From positions 1 to 7,022 of the forward strand of contig CADBNX010000070.1 of the NCBI GenBank assembly GCA_902796115.1: DNA of 7,022 bases, written 5' to 3'. The stretch is from an uncultured Eubacteriales bacterium. GTDB taxonomy: Bacteria; Bacillota; Clostridia; Christensenellales; Aristaeellaceae. Below the pieces are notes generated by a model, which was not told where the DNA came from, did not search any database, and worked only from the letters and a program-made list of their open reading frames with translations. Every line of letters begins with the position of its first letter. Positions within the stretch are counted from its first letter, which is position 1. Positions 1 through 6,059 of the stretch are shown here, piece by piece. The position numbers and the translations under genes were made by a program.

Positions 1-436
1 TGAACCCGCTTATGAGGGACTGCTTGCTTTATTCCGCCAGGAAATAAATGTTCAGGAGCAGTTCATTGGATCGGGAGACTTAAGCTGTTGGGATACCGGC
101 CGTGACGCCGGGATTGCGATCGCTTATATCTATGAGCATCTGGATGCTTTCCGGCTGATCATCTGTAAATCTCAGGGGACAAAGTATGAAGGGTTCCTTC
201 ACGATCTGGCCGTACTGGAGGAGGAGACGACCCTGTCCTTCATGAAGCTTCTTAAGGAACAGGGAGTAAAGATCAATGATTTCAGCGAAAAGGAGCTTCA
301 TCTTCTGACCACGGCCAATGTCAATGCGGTATTTCAGACGGTAGAGCATGGCTTTACCCGAGAGGATGCCATGCATTATGCAGATACCCTGGACCGGTTC
401 TTCTCCAGGGGCTGGAGAGAGTTCTTCGGATATTGA
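1..436 (+). CDS. TetR/AcrR-family transcriptional regulator, C-terminal part (5' end outside window)
   Basis: An open frame enters at base 2 and runs for 144 codons to a TGA at 434-436. What is visible is the ligand-binding and dimerisation half of a TetR-type repressor; the N-terminal helix-turn-helix would lie to the left of the window. Supporting features are an alpha-helical protein with the pattern 'AYIYEHLDAFRLIICKSQGT', then 'YEGFLHDLAVLEEE', a later 'HLLTTANVNAVFQTVEHG' helix, and a C-terminal 'LDRFFSRGWREFFGY', which together match the C-terminal domain of many clostridial TetR proteins. It sits on the same strand as the ABC transporter pair, 81 bases ahead of it, which is a common arrangement for a local repressor of an ABC-ABC operon. 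The effector cannot be predicted. An ATG at 242 is internal and is not the gene start. Family assignment is fairly sure even without the DNA-binding domain; the target is inferred from position. Confidence 0.8.
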   Translation, partial: EPAYEGLLALFRQEINVQEQFIGSGDLSCWDTGRDAGIAIAYIYEHLDAFRLIICKSQGTKYEGFLHDLAVLEEETTLSFMKLLKEQGVKINDFSEKELHLLTTANVNAVFQTVEHGFTREDAMHYADTLDRFFSRGWREFFGY

Positions 437-468
437 CGCCTTCCGGAAAATGTTTCAGGAGAAGGCGT
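436..468 (+). repeat. Inverted repeat (8-bp stem) at the end of the regulator gene
   Basis: ACGCCTTC at 436-443 is the exact reverse complement of GAAGGCGT at 461-468, enclosing 17 bases. It begins on the last base of the regulator's stop codon. No T-run follows, so it is not a standard intrinsic terminator. It could be an mRNA structure that shapes read-through or processing between the regulator and the transporter. Confidence 0.5.
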
Positions 469-482
469 TGTATATTATACAA
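468..482 (+). promoter_or_regulatory. 15-bp perfect palindrome, candidate operator and -10 region
   Basis: TTGTATATTATACAA is a perfect 7-1-7 palindrome in an otherwise GC-richer region. It contains TATTAT at 473-478, a plausible -10 hexamer, but no good -35 hexamer lies 16-18 bases upstream, so any promoter here would be weak or activator-dependent. Such dyads upstream of a transporter operon next to a TetR gene are typical repressor sites. The palindrome is seen directly; its function is inferred. Confidence 0.5.
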
Positions 483-483
483 G

Positions 484-501
484 AGTTAGCAATAACTAAC
501 T
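484..501 (+). promoter_or_regulatory. 18-bp inverted repeat, candidate repressor operator next to the RBS
   Basis: AGTTAG at 484-489 and CTAACT at 496-501 are exact reverse complements separated by CAATAA. The right arm ends one base before the ribosome binding site of the first ABC gene. Size and symmetry fit an operator for a dimeric repressor such as the adjacent TetR protein. The half-sites also faintly resemble DtxR/IdeR-type metal-regulator half-sites (GTTAG and CTAAC), but with wider spacing than that class uses. Confidence 0.5.
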
Positions 502-502
502 T

Positions 503-507
503 GGAGG
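503..507 (+). promoter_or_regulatory. Ribosome binding site of the first ABC gene
   Basis: GGAGG lies 10 bases before the ATG at 518 and supports that start codon. It directly abuts the 484-501 inverted repeat, so a protein or RNA structure there could also affect translation. Confidence 0.75.
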
Positions 508-517
508 ATAAAAGCTT

Positions 518-2290
518 ATGGACAGACAAACGCAGAAGAACAAGGTTAAGAAGCGCAGTACTCTAAGCTGGATCATGGAGTTTGCGGGCAGCAAACGGAG
601 CAGCTACGCGGGAAGTGTCCTGCTGGCGCTTCTAAGTGTCGTTTCCGGTTTTGTTCCCTACATATTCATGGCGAATATTGTCAGGGCGCTGCTGGAAAGA
701 AACGCGGATTTCAATTTCTGCCTGAGGCAGTGCCTGATGATGGCGCTGTTCTTTGTGCTGGACCGGCTGTTTCACGCAGCGTCGACCACGTTGTCGCATA
801 AGGCGACGTTCGAGGTGCTGGCGAATATCCGGAGACGCCTTACAAAGAAACTGGCAAGGATGCCTCTCGGAGATGTTCTGGACGAATCCTCCGGAACGTA
901 TAAAAACATCATCGTGGAGCGTGTGGATTCCATAGAGACGACGCTCGCCCACATGATCCCGGAGTTCACGGCGAACATGATCATCCCGTTCGTGGTCTTT
1001 GCCTATATGCTGCACATTGACTGGCGGCTGGCGCTCCTTTCCCTGATCACGGTTCCTGTTGGCGGTTCGTTCTTCATGCTGATGATGCGCGGCGGCCGGG
1101 AAAGCTATGAGAATACGGTTATCAAGACCAAAGCGCTGAATGATACCGCGGTGGAATACATCGGCGGCATTGAAGTCATCAAAGCCTTCGGTAAGGCAAA
1201 GACCAGCTATGAGAAATTCGTTGTGGCGGCAAGGGAAGGGGCAGACTGCTTTATTGAGTGGATGCGCCGCTGCAATGTGTATCAGAATCTGGCTCTGGTG
1301 CTGATGCCTGCCACGCTGCTGGCACTCCTCCCCTTCGGGGTGTCGTTCTTTATAAAGGGTTCCGTGACTGCGCCGGATCTTCTGATGCTGATCATTCTTT
1401 CACTTGGCCTGATTACACCCTTTGTCATGGCAGCCAGCTATATGGACGATATGACCAAACTGGGAACCATCGTCGGAGAAGTGGCGGATATCCTGGAAAA
1501 GCCGGAGCTCATCCGGCCGGACGAGATGGCGCATCAGCCGCAGGGTACGGATATCGTCCTTCAGGATGTCCGCTTTGCGTATAAGAAAGACGAGGTTCTG
1601 CATGGCGTTAACCTGACGATCAAAGAAGGAACCGTCAATGCGTTGGTAGGACCCTCCGGTTCCGGCAAGTCCACGATCGCCAAGCTGATCGCGTCTTTCT
1701 GGGACGCGGGCAGCGGCAGCATCACGTTCGGCGGCGTGGATATCCGGGAAATCCCGCTGGACGATTATCAGAAGATGATCGCCTATGTTTCCCAGGATAA
1801 TTATCTGTTCGACATGAGCGTCATGGAGAATATCCGTCTCGGTGATCCAAAAGCAACGGACGAACAGGTAATGGAGGCGGCGAAAGCATGCGGCTGCCAT
1901 GAGTTTATCCGGGGACTGGAAAACGGGTATCAGACGATCTGCGGCGGCTCCGGCAGCCATCTGTCGGGAGGGGAACGTCAGCGGATCTCCATTGCCAGGG
2001 CGATGCTGAAAAACGCGCCGGTCGTCATCCTGGATGAAGCCACCGCGTATACCGATCCCGAAAACGAAGCGCTGGTCCAGCGCAGTGTGGCAAAACTCGT
2101 TCAGGGCAGAACGCTTCTTGTGATTGCCCACAGGCTGTCGACGATTGCATCCGCAGACCAGATTATCCTGATCAATGAGGGCTGCGTGGAAGCGTGCGGC
2201 AGGCAGGATGAATTACTGGAAAAGAGTGAACTGTACCGCAGGATGTGGCAGGCGCATATCGCTGCAAAGGAGGGGGAAAACGATGTTTAA
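518..2290 (+). CDS. ABC transporter half, permease plus ATPase (first subunit, IrtA/YbtP-like)
   Basis: This 590-residue exporter-fold half-transporter probably pairs with the next gene product in the cytoplasmic membrane. Residues about 29-307 hold six hydrophobic segments (roughly 29-54, 66-84, 147-166, 168-190, 255-278, 286-307), with the 'DWRLALL' pattern typical of the ABC membrane domain. The ATPase domain (about 345-580) has an A-loop Tyr355, Walker A GPSGSGKST at 378-386, Q-loop Gln426, signature LSGGE at 482-486, Walker B VVILDE at 502-507 with catalytic Glu507, D-loop TDPEN at 512-516, and His538. All key residues for ATP hydrolysis are present. 'ASFWD' after Walker A and 'DEATAYTDPENE' around the D-loop point to the IrtAB/YbtPQ branch rather than typical multidrug exporters. 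The X-loop is unusual: GGSG at 476-479 replaces the usual G-E-x-G. The ATG at 518 has a GGAGG site. Its 3' end overlaps the next gene by 8 bases. The substrate is not readable from sequence; import of an iron chelate or export of a small molecule are both possible. Confidence 0.93.
   Translation: MDRQTQKNKVKKRSTLSWIMEFAGSKRSSYAGSVLLALLSVVSGFVPYIFMANIVRALLERNADFNFCLRQCLMMALFFVLDRLFHAASTTLSHKATFEVLANIRRRLTKKLARMPLGDVLDESSGTYKNIIVERVDSIETTLAHMIPEFTANMIIPFVVFAYMLHIDWRLALLSLITVPVGGSFFMLMMRGGRESYENTVIKTKALNDTAVEYIGGIEVIKAFGKAKTSYEKFVVAAREGADCFIEWMRRCNVYQNLALVLMPATLLALLPFGVSFFIKGSVTAPDLLMLIILSLGLITPFVMAASYMDDMTKLGTIVGEVADILEKPELIRPDEMAHQPQGTDIVLQDVRFAYKKDEVLHGVNLTIKEGTVNALVGPSGSGKSTIAKLIASFWDAGSGSITFGGVDIREIPLDDYQKMIAYVSQDNYLFDMSVMENIRLGDPKATDEQVMEAAKACGCHEFIRGLENGYQTICGGSGSHLSGGERQRISIARAMLKNAPVVILDEATAYTDPENEALVQRSVAKLVQGRTLLVIAHRLSTIASADQIILINEGCVEACGRQDELLEKSELYRRMWQAHIAAKEGENDV
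2267..2273 (+). promoter_or_regulatory. Ribosome binding site of the second ABC gene
   Basis: AAGGAGG lies 9 bases before the ATG at 2283, inside the end of the preceding ABC gene. It fixes the start at 2283 rather than the earlier in-frame ATG at 2175, and suggests that the two halves are translated in step. Confidence 0.85.
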
Positions 2291-4019
2291 GACATTGAAA
2301 ATGTTCTTCGGTTTCTGCAGTAAAGAAGACCGGAACAAGTTATATCTGGCAATTGTCCTGGGTGTTGTAAAAGCCGTTTTCGCCGCGCTGCGCATCACTG
2401 CGATCGCTGTTGTTGTTCAGGGCCTGATCGACGGGCAGATGACCATGAAGCATTTCTGGCTGTCGCTTGCGATCATGATCGTTTCTGTGCTGGGTCAGTT
2501 TCTGATCAATCTGAAAACCACGATGCTTCAGTGCGAGGCCGGCTACCATTCCTGCGCCCATAAACGGATCGAGATCGCCGAGCATCTGCGGTATCTTCCG
2601 ATGGGGTTCTTCAACAGGAATTCTCTGGGGACGATCACTAATGTAACGACCAATACCATGGAATCCCTGGCGGATATCGCGACGCGGATCGTCATGATCA
2701 CCACGCAGGGCATCCTTACGACCCTGGTGATCACCTGCTTTGTGTATGCTTTTGACTGGCGGATCGGTCTGGTGCTGACAGCCGGTGTTGTTCTGTACAT
2801 CATCTTTAATGCGGTCATGCAGCAGGCGACGCGTCCTGCGGCCCCCAGGAAACACCGGGCGGATGAAGATCTGGTGTCACAGGTGATTGAATATGTACAG
2901 GGCATCGCCGAAGTCAAGAATTATTCCATGACAGACGACGCCGCCAAGAAACTGGACGCTGCGATCATTGAGAAGCAGGGAGCGGACACACATCTGGAAT
3001 ACACCGTCATTCCCTGGGTCACCCTGCAGAACCTTGCAACAAAGATGACCGGCGTGGTCATGTGCATCATGAGTCTGAAGTTTTATTTTGGAGGAACGAT
3101 GACGCTCCTTTACTGCATCATGATGATGGCGGCGTCCTTCATGATCTATGACAGCCTGGATTCCATGAGTTCATTTACGGCTCTGATGCGGAATATCAAC
3201 ATCGCCGTTACAAAGACAAAGGAAATCCTGGATATGCCGCCCATGGACATCGACGGCGCGGACGTCACCCCCGCAAAGCGGGACATCGAACTGAAGAACG
3301 TGGATTTCTCCTACGACCGGCGGAAGATTATCGACGGCGTGAGCCTGACCATTCCGGAAAAGACCACGAGTGCCTTTGTCGGTCCCTCCGGCGGCGGCAA
3401 GACCACCCTGTGCCACCTGATGGCCCGGTTCTGGGACGTGCAGGGCGGACAGGTGCTGCTGGGCGGCCGGAACGTGAAGGATTACAGCTTCGATTCCCTG
3501 ATGAAGAACTTCAGCTTTGTTTTCCAGAACGTCTACCTGTTTGAGGATACCATCGCCAACAATATCCGCTTCGGTGAGCCGGGAGCCTCCATGGACCGGG
3601 TCGTCGAAGCGGCGAAAAAGGCCCGCTGCCACGACTTCATCATGGCCCTGCCGGACGGATACGAGACCGTGATCGGCGAGGGCGGCGCCAGCCTCTCCGG
3701 CGGCGAGAAGCAGCGCATCTCCATCGCCCGGGCGATTATGAAGGACGCGCCGATCATCATCCTGGATGAAGCCACAGCCAACGTGGACCCGGAAAGTGAA
3801 ACCGAGCTGACCGCCGCGATTGAAGAACTGACAAAGGAAAAGACGATCATCATGATCGCGCACCGGCTGAAGACCGTGCGGAACGCGGACCAGATCTTCG
3901 TGGTGGATAACGGACAGATCGTCCAGCACGGCACCCACGACGAGCTGATCAGAAAGAAAGGCATCTATAAGACCTTCGTGGAAGGCCGCCGGGAAGCGGC
4001 TTCCTGGAAGATCGCCTGA
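2283..4019 (+). CDS. ABC transporter half, permease plus ATPase (second subunit, IrtB/YbtQ-like)
   Basis: This 578-residue partner of the preceding half-transporter has hydrophobic segments at roughly 18-47, 57-78, 133-156, 158-177, 247-270 and 272-292, with the conserved 'LPMGFFNRNSLG' stretch (105-116) between segments 2 and 3 and 'DWRIGL' at 158-163. The ATPase domain has A-loop Tyr344, Walker A GPSGGGKTT at 367-375, Q-loop Gln415 within 'VFQNVYLFEDTI', signature LSGGE at 471-475, Walker B IIILDE at 491-496 with catalytic Glu496, D-loop VDPES at 501-505, and His527. 'ARFWDV' and 'VFQ-VYLF-DTI' are hallmarks of the IrtB/YbtQ-type group. The X-loop keeps the normal Glu466, unlike the partner. 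The start at 2283 is chosen for its strong ribosome binding site and the 8-base overlap; an upstream in-frame ATG at 2175 would add 36 basic residues with no family counterpart. From about base 3240 the codon choice becomes visibly more GC-rich. Role: forms the heterodimer; substrate unknown. Confidence 0.93.
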   Translation: MFKTLKMFFGFCSKEDRNKLYLAIVLGVVKAVFAALRITAIAVVVQGLIDGQMTMKHFWLSLAIMIVSVLGQFLINLKTTMLQCEAGYHSCAHKRIEIAEHLRYLPMGFFNRNSLGTITNVTTNTMESLADIATRIVMITTQGILTTLVITCFVYAFDWRIGLVLTAGVVLYIIFNAVMQQATRPAAPRKHRADEDLVSQVIEYVQGIAEVKNYSMTDDAAKKLDAAIIEKQGADTHLEYTVIPWVTLQNLATKMTGVVMCIMSLKFYFGGTMTLLYCIMMMAASFMIYDSLDSMSSFTALMRNINIAVTKTKEILDMPPMDIDGADVTPAKRDIELKNVDFSYDRRKIIDGVSLTIPEKTTSAFVGPSGGGKTTLCHLMARFWDVQGGQVLLGGRNVKDYSFDSLMKNFSFVFQNVYLFEDTIANNIRFGEPGASMDRVVEAAKKARCHDFIMALPDGYETVIGEGGASLSGGEKQRISIARAIMKDAPIIILDEATANVDPESETELTAAIEELTKEKTIIMIAHRLKTVRNADQIFVVDNGQIVQHGTHDELIRKKGIYKTFVEGRREAASWKIA

Positions 4020-4064
4020 CACAGGTGTCCCCGCGAAAGCGACGACATACAAACTATTTTACCT

Positions 4065-4071
4065 AAGGAGG
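4065..4071 (+). promoter_or_regulatory. Ribosome binding site of the GLUG protein gene
   Basis: AAGGAGG sits 9 bases before the ATG at 4081, a strong consensus site. The 61-base gap in front of the gene (4020-4080) is locally AT-richer around 4048-4062, but I see no convincing -35/-10 pair and no terminator, so read-through from the transporter genes is possible. Confidence 0.85.
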
Positions 4072-4080
4072 ACTCCCTCA

Positions 4081-5346
4081 ATGAAGAAACTGCTTTCCAT
4101 CCTTCTGGCCATGCTCCTGGCCCTTTCCCTCAGCGCTTTCGCCCTGGCGGAAGAGAGCCCCTTCGCCGGCGGTTCCGGTACGGAAGCGGATCCGTATCAG
4201 ATCGCTACGGCGGACCAGCTGCTGGCGCTCGCCGCCGCGGTGAACGACGGCAGCGCCGGCGGCTACGCCGGTGTATACTTCGCCCTCACCGCGGATATCG
4301 ACCTGGCCGGCGCCGCCTGGCAGCCCATCGGCCACCTGGACCTGGCTGACATGAGCAACATGAGCGTGATGTTCATGGGTGTTCTGGACGGGCAGGGATA
4401 CACTGTTTCCAACGTGACCTTCAGCTCCGACTATCCCGTGTGCGGCGTCGGCGTGGTGGGCATCAACCTGGGCGAAGTGAAAAACCTGAACGTGAAGAAC
4501 GTCAGCATCAGCTGCACGGACGATTTCTCCATGGCCATCGGCGGCGTGGTGGGCTACAACATGGGCGGCTCCGTCTCCAACGTCACCCTGACCGGTGAGA
4601 ACAGCATTGCCGGCGTCAACTGCATCGGCGGGATCGCCGGCGGCAATTCCTCCGGCTTCATTACCAACTGTACTGTGGAAGGCACGACGATCCGCGTGCT
4701 GGGAGACAACGACTTCTCCTCCGGCCGGATCGTGCAGGCGGACGTGGCGGAATGCGGCGGCCTGGTCATCGGCGGCAGCCTCGGCGGCGGGATCGACAAA
4801 TGCACAGCGCAGGGCAAAGTCGTCGCGGAGGGCAACGAACCCGTCGGCATGGGCGGCATCGCCGGCTGCCTGGAAATGATGGATTCTGTCACCAACTGCA
4901 CGGCTGACGTGGAAATCACAAGCGCAAAGGGCGGCCACGCCATCGGCGGACTGTGCGGCTACGCCGGCACCCATTCCGACGGCAACATCATCGCGGAAAA
5001 AGAAGGCGTCGTCACCACCCAGTACCCCGGCATCATCGACAACTGCAGGGTGACTGTAAAGATGGACGTTCCCGGTGCGACCCACGTGGGCGGCCTGGTG
5101 GGCACCGGCCTGTTCTTCTTCGGTGAGGAATCTGCCTTCCGGATCAGTAACTGCTCTGTGAAGGGTTCCGTCGCGGGCGCGGTTACTCCCGGTGCCGTAG
5201 CCGGCCGTGCCGTGAACAGCGTCATCGACAGCTGCGACACGGACGTGACCCTGGACGGGGAAACCCTGACGGCTGACGTCGGCGAAACCGCCGTGCCCTA
5301 CGAGAGCGAGGACCAGGGGGAAGAAGCCGCTGAAGACGCGGCCTGA
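4081..5346 (+). CDS. Secreted GLUG-repeat (beta-helix) protein
   Basis: This 421-residue exported protein has a signal peptide at residues 1-23: Lys2-Lys3, a Leu/Ala-rich core, and a likely cleavage after Ala-Leu-Ala before Glu24. Residues 25-115 form the opening typical of GLUG and related beta-helix surface proteins: 'GSGTEADPYQIATADQL', then 'LTADIDLAG', 'AWQPIG' and 'LDGQGYTVSNVTF'. About eight imperfect repeats follow (units starting near 121, 154, 182, 225, 258, 288, 336 and 370), each like 'GGLVG-x(n)-I-NC-x-V-G', the GLUG motif (Pfam PF07581 by recognition). Cysteines recur at equivalent places in six units (197, 241, 273, 322, 358, 385). The tail (about 400-421) is acidic and low-complexity. 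There is no LPxTG motif, membrane anchor or catalytic signature, so it is either released or held non-covalently. GLUG repeats occur in adhesins and IgA-protease-related proteins, but function here is unknown. Two stops in tandem, TGA then TAA, end the gene. Confidence 0.88.
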   Translation: MKKLLSILLAMLLALSLSAFALAEESPFAGGSGTEADPYQIATADQLLALAAAVNDGSAGGYAGVYFALTADIDLAGAAWQPIGHLDLADMSNMSVMFMGVLDGQGYTVSNVTFSSDYPVCGVGVVGINLGEVKNLNVKNVSISCTDDFSMAIGGVVGYNMGGSVSNVTLTGENSIAGVNCIGGIAGGNSSGFITNCTVEGTTIRVLGDNDFSSGRIVQADVAECGGLVIGGSLGGGIDKCTAQGKVVAEGNEPVGMGGIAGCLEMMDSVTNCTADVEITSAKGGHAIGGLCGYAGTHSDGNIIAEKEGVVTTQYPGIIDNCRVTVKMDVPGATHVGGLVGTGLFFFGEESAFRISNCSVKGSVAGAVTPGAVAGRAVNSVIDSCDTDVTLDGETLTADVGETAVPYESEDQGEEAAEDAA

Positions 5347-5364
5347 TAACCGGCTGAACAACAG

Positions 5365-5399
5365 AGCCTCCGGACCGAACAGGTCCGGAGGCTTTTTTT
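5365..5399 (+). terminator. Strong Rho-independent terminator after the GLUG gene
   Basis: GCCTCCGGACC (5366-5376) pairs perfectly with GGTCCGGAGGC (5382-5392) around the loop GAACA, with an extra A-T pair outside the stem, and is followed by seven T residues at 5393-5399. It starts 16 bases after the second stop codon. On the opposite strand the stem is followed only by a weak T-rich stretch, so it mainly serves the plus-strand genes. It also separates them from the convergent operon to the right. Confidence 0.95.
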
Positions 5400-5408
5400 C
5401 CTTTTTCT

Positions 5409-6059
5409 TCAGATGCTGGGGAACCGCTCCCAGCCGTTTCCGGCATCCGTTTTATGCCGGACAAAATCAAAATCGCAGCAGTCGCCGCCCTGGCAGAGGG
5501 TCTTTGTGCGCCGGAAATCCGTATAGGGCAGCATACCGAAGGCGATCACGTCCGAGTGGCAGAACATGGCGCCCAGCTTCATCAGGTTCCGCTCGCCGAA
5601 AATATGAAGATACAGGCACTCATGGCACTCGAAATGAAACCGGTCCTTCGGGTCGCTGTCCAGGTGCCAGACATACTTCCAGCCGGCGCCCGATCCTTTG
5701 CGGAACCCCATGGGCAGCACTTTTTTCATCAGGGACAGGCAGAAGGGCAGGCGCGCCATCTTCCGGAAGAAGCGCTTCCTCGGCTCCAGCTCCGCCCACA
5801 TGGCTTCCGAAACGATCCTGAAGGTTTCGGGTTCGCTCTTTCCGTGCTTCTGCAGCGTTTCATACAGGGCGACGGTCGTCAGGATCTGGGCGATGTGCAG
5901 CCAGTTTCCCCTGTCGCACCACCGCTGCTCCTCAACCAGCAGTTCACGCATCCGGCTGTAAACGTCCCGCCGGACTTCTTCCGGCAGGGTCGAAAACAGT
6001 TTCCGGTACCGGCTGGCGTTCACCAGGCATTCCGGTGTGTATTTTTTCACGGCAGTCAT
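5409..6059 (-). CDS. ATC-hydrolase-like protein (PF14196 type), full length
   Basis: This 216-residue cytoplasmic protein has no signal peptide. It resembles the family named after L-2-amino-thiazoline-4-carboxylate (ATC) hydrolase, an enzyme that opens a thiazoline ring on the way to L-cysteine in pseudomonads; most clostridial members have no tested activity. Residues about 30-90 are helical ('ALYETLQKHGKSEPETFRIV' at 64-83). The conserved C-terminal half shows Cys145-x2-Cys148, Cys167-His168-x-Asp170, Arg184-Thr185-x-Thr187-Leu188, Gly191-Gly192 and Cys194-Cys195-Asp196, matching the family's C..C, C-x2-D, R-x2-TL-x-GG-x-CD pattern. The start at 6059 gives an ATGA overlap with the methyltransferase stop and has GGAG 6 bases upstream. 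A longer form from 6074 would add five residues. It is the last gene of the minus-strand operon, stopping at 5409 some 10 bases beyond the terminator T-run of the convergent gene. Family call good; reaction unproven. Confidence 0.78.
   Translation of the reverse strand: MTAVKKYTPECLVNASRYRKLFSTLPEEVRRDVYSRMRELLVEEQRWCDRGNWLHIAQILTTVALYETLQKHGKSEPETFRIVSEAMWAELEPRKRFFRKMARLPFCLSLMKKVLPMGFRKGSGAGWKYVWHLDSDPKDRFHFECHECLYLHIFGERNLMKLGAMFCHSDVIAFGMLPYTDFRRTKTLCQGGDCCDFDFVRHKTDAGNGWERFPSI

Noticed and set aside
436..468. Stem-loop after the TetR gene as an intrinsic terminator
   Set aside because: The stem is only 8 bp with a 17-base loop and no T-run follows, so termination is unlikely.
348..566. 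72-codon open frame overlapping the end of TetR and the start of the first ABC gene
   Set aside because: It is out of frame with both real genes, has no RBS or recognisable motif, and spans the regulatory spacer.
1400..2131. 243-codon open frame on the minus strand
   Set aside because: It lies antisense to the first ABC ATPase domain, and its sequence is arginine/aspartate-rich with no motif.
2175..2282. Longer N-terminus for the second ABC protein, from the ATG at 2175
   Set aside because: It would overlap the first ABC gene by 116 bases and add a basic, non-homologous leader, while the ATG at 2283 has a consensus AAGGAGG at the right distance.
4032..4041. CGC-GAAA-GCG mini-hairpin ahead of the GLUG gene
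   Set aside because: A 3-bp stem is too short to call a regulatory element; GNRA-like loops arise easily by chance.
3171..4052. 293-codon open frame on the minus strand
   Set aside because: It is an antisense shadow of the second ABC ATPase domain, with no recognisable domain or RBS.
4121..5340. Tandem DNA repeats within the GLUG gene
   Set aside because: The repeat pattern is at protein level only; units differ in length and sequence, and I see no long identical DNA copies.
4078..5361. Long 427-codon open frame on the minus strand
   Set aside because: It lies exactly opposite the GLUG gene and is His/Ala/Asp/Val-rich as expected from antisense of a GC3-rich gene. It has no family motifs, and the plus-strand frame has a signal peptide, RBS and terminator.
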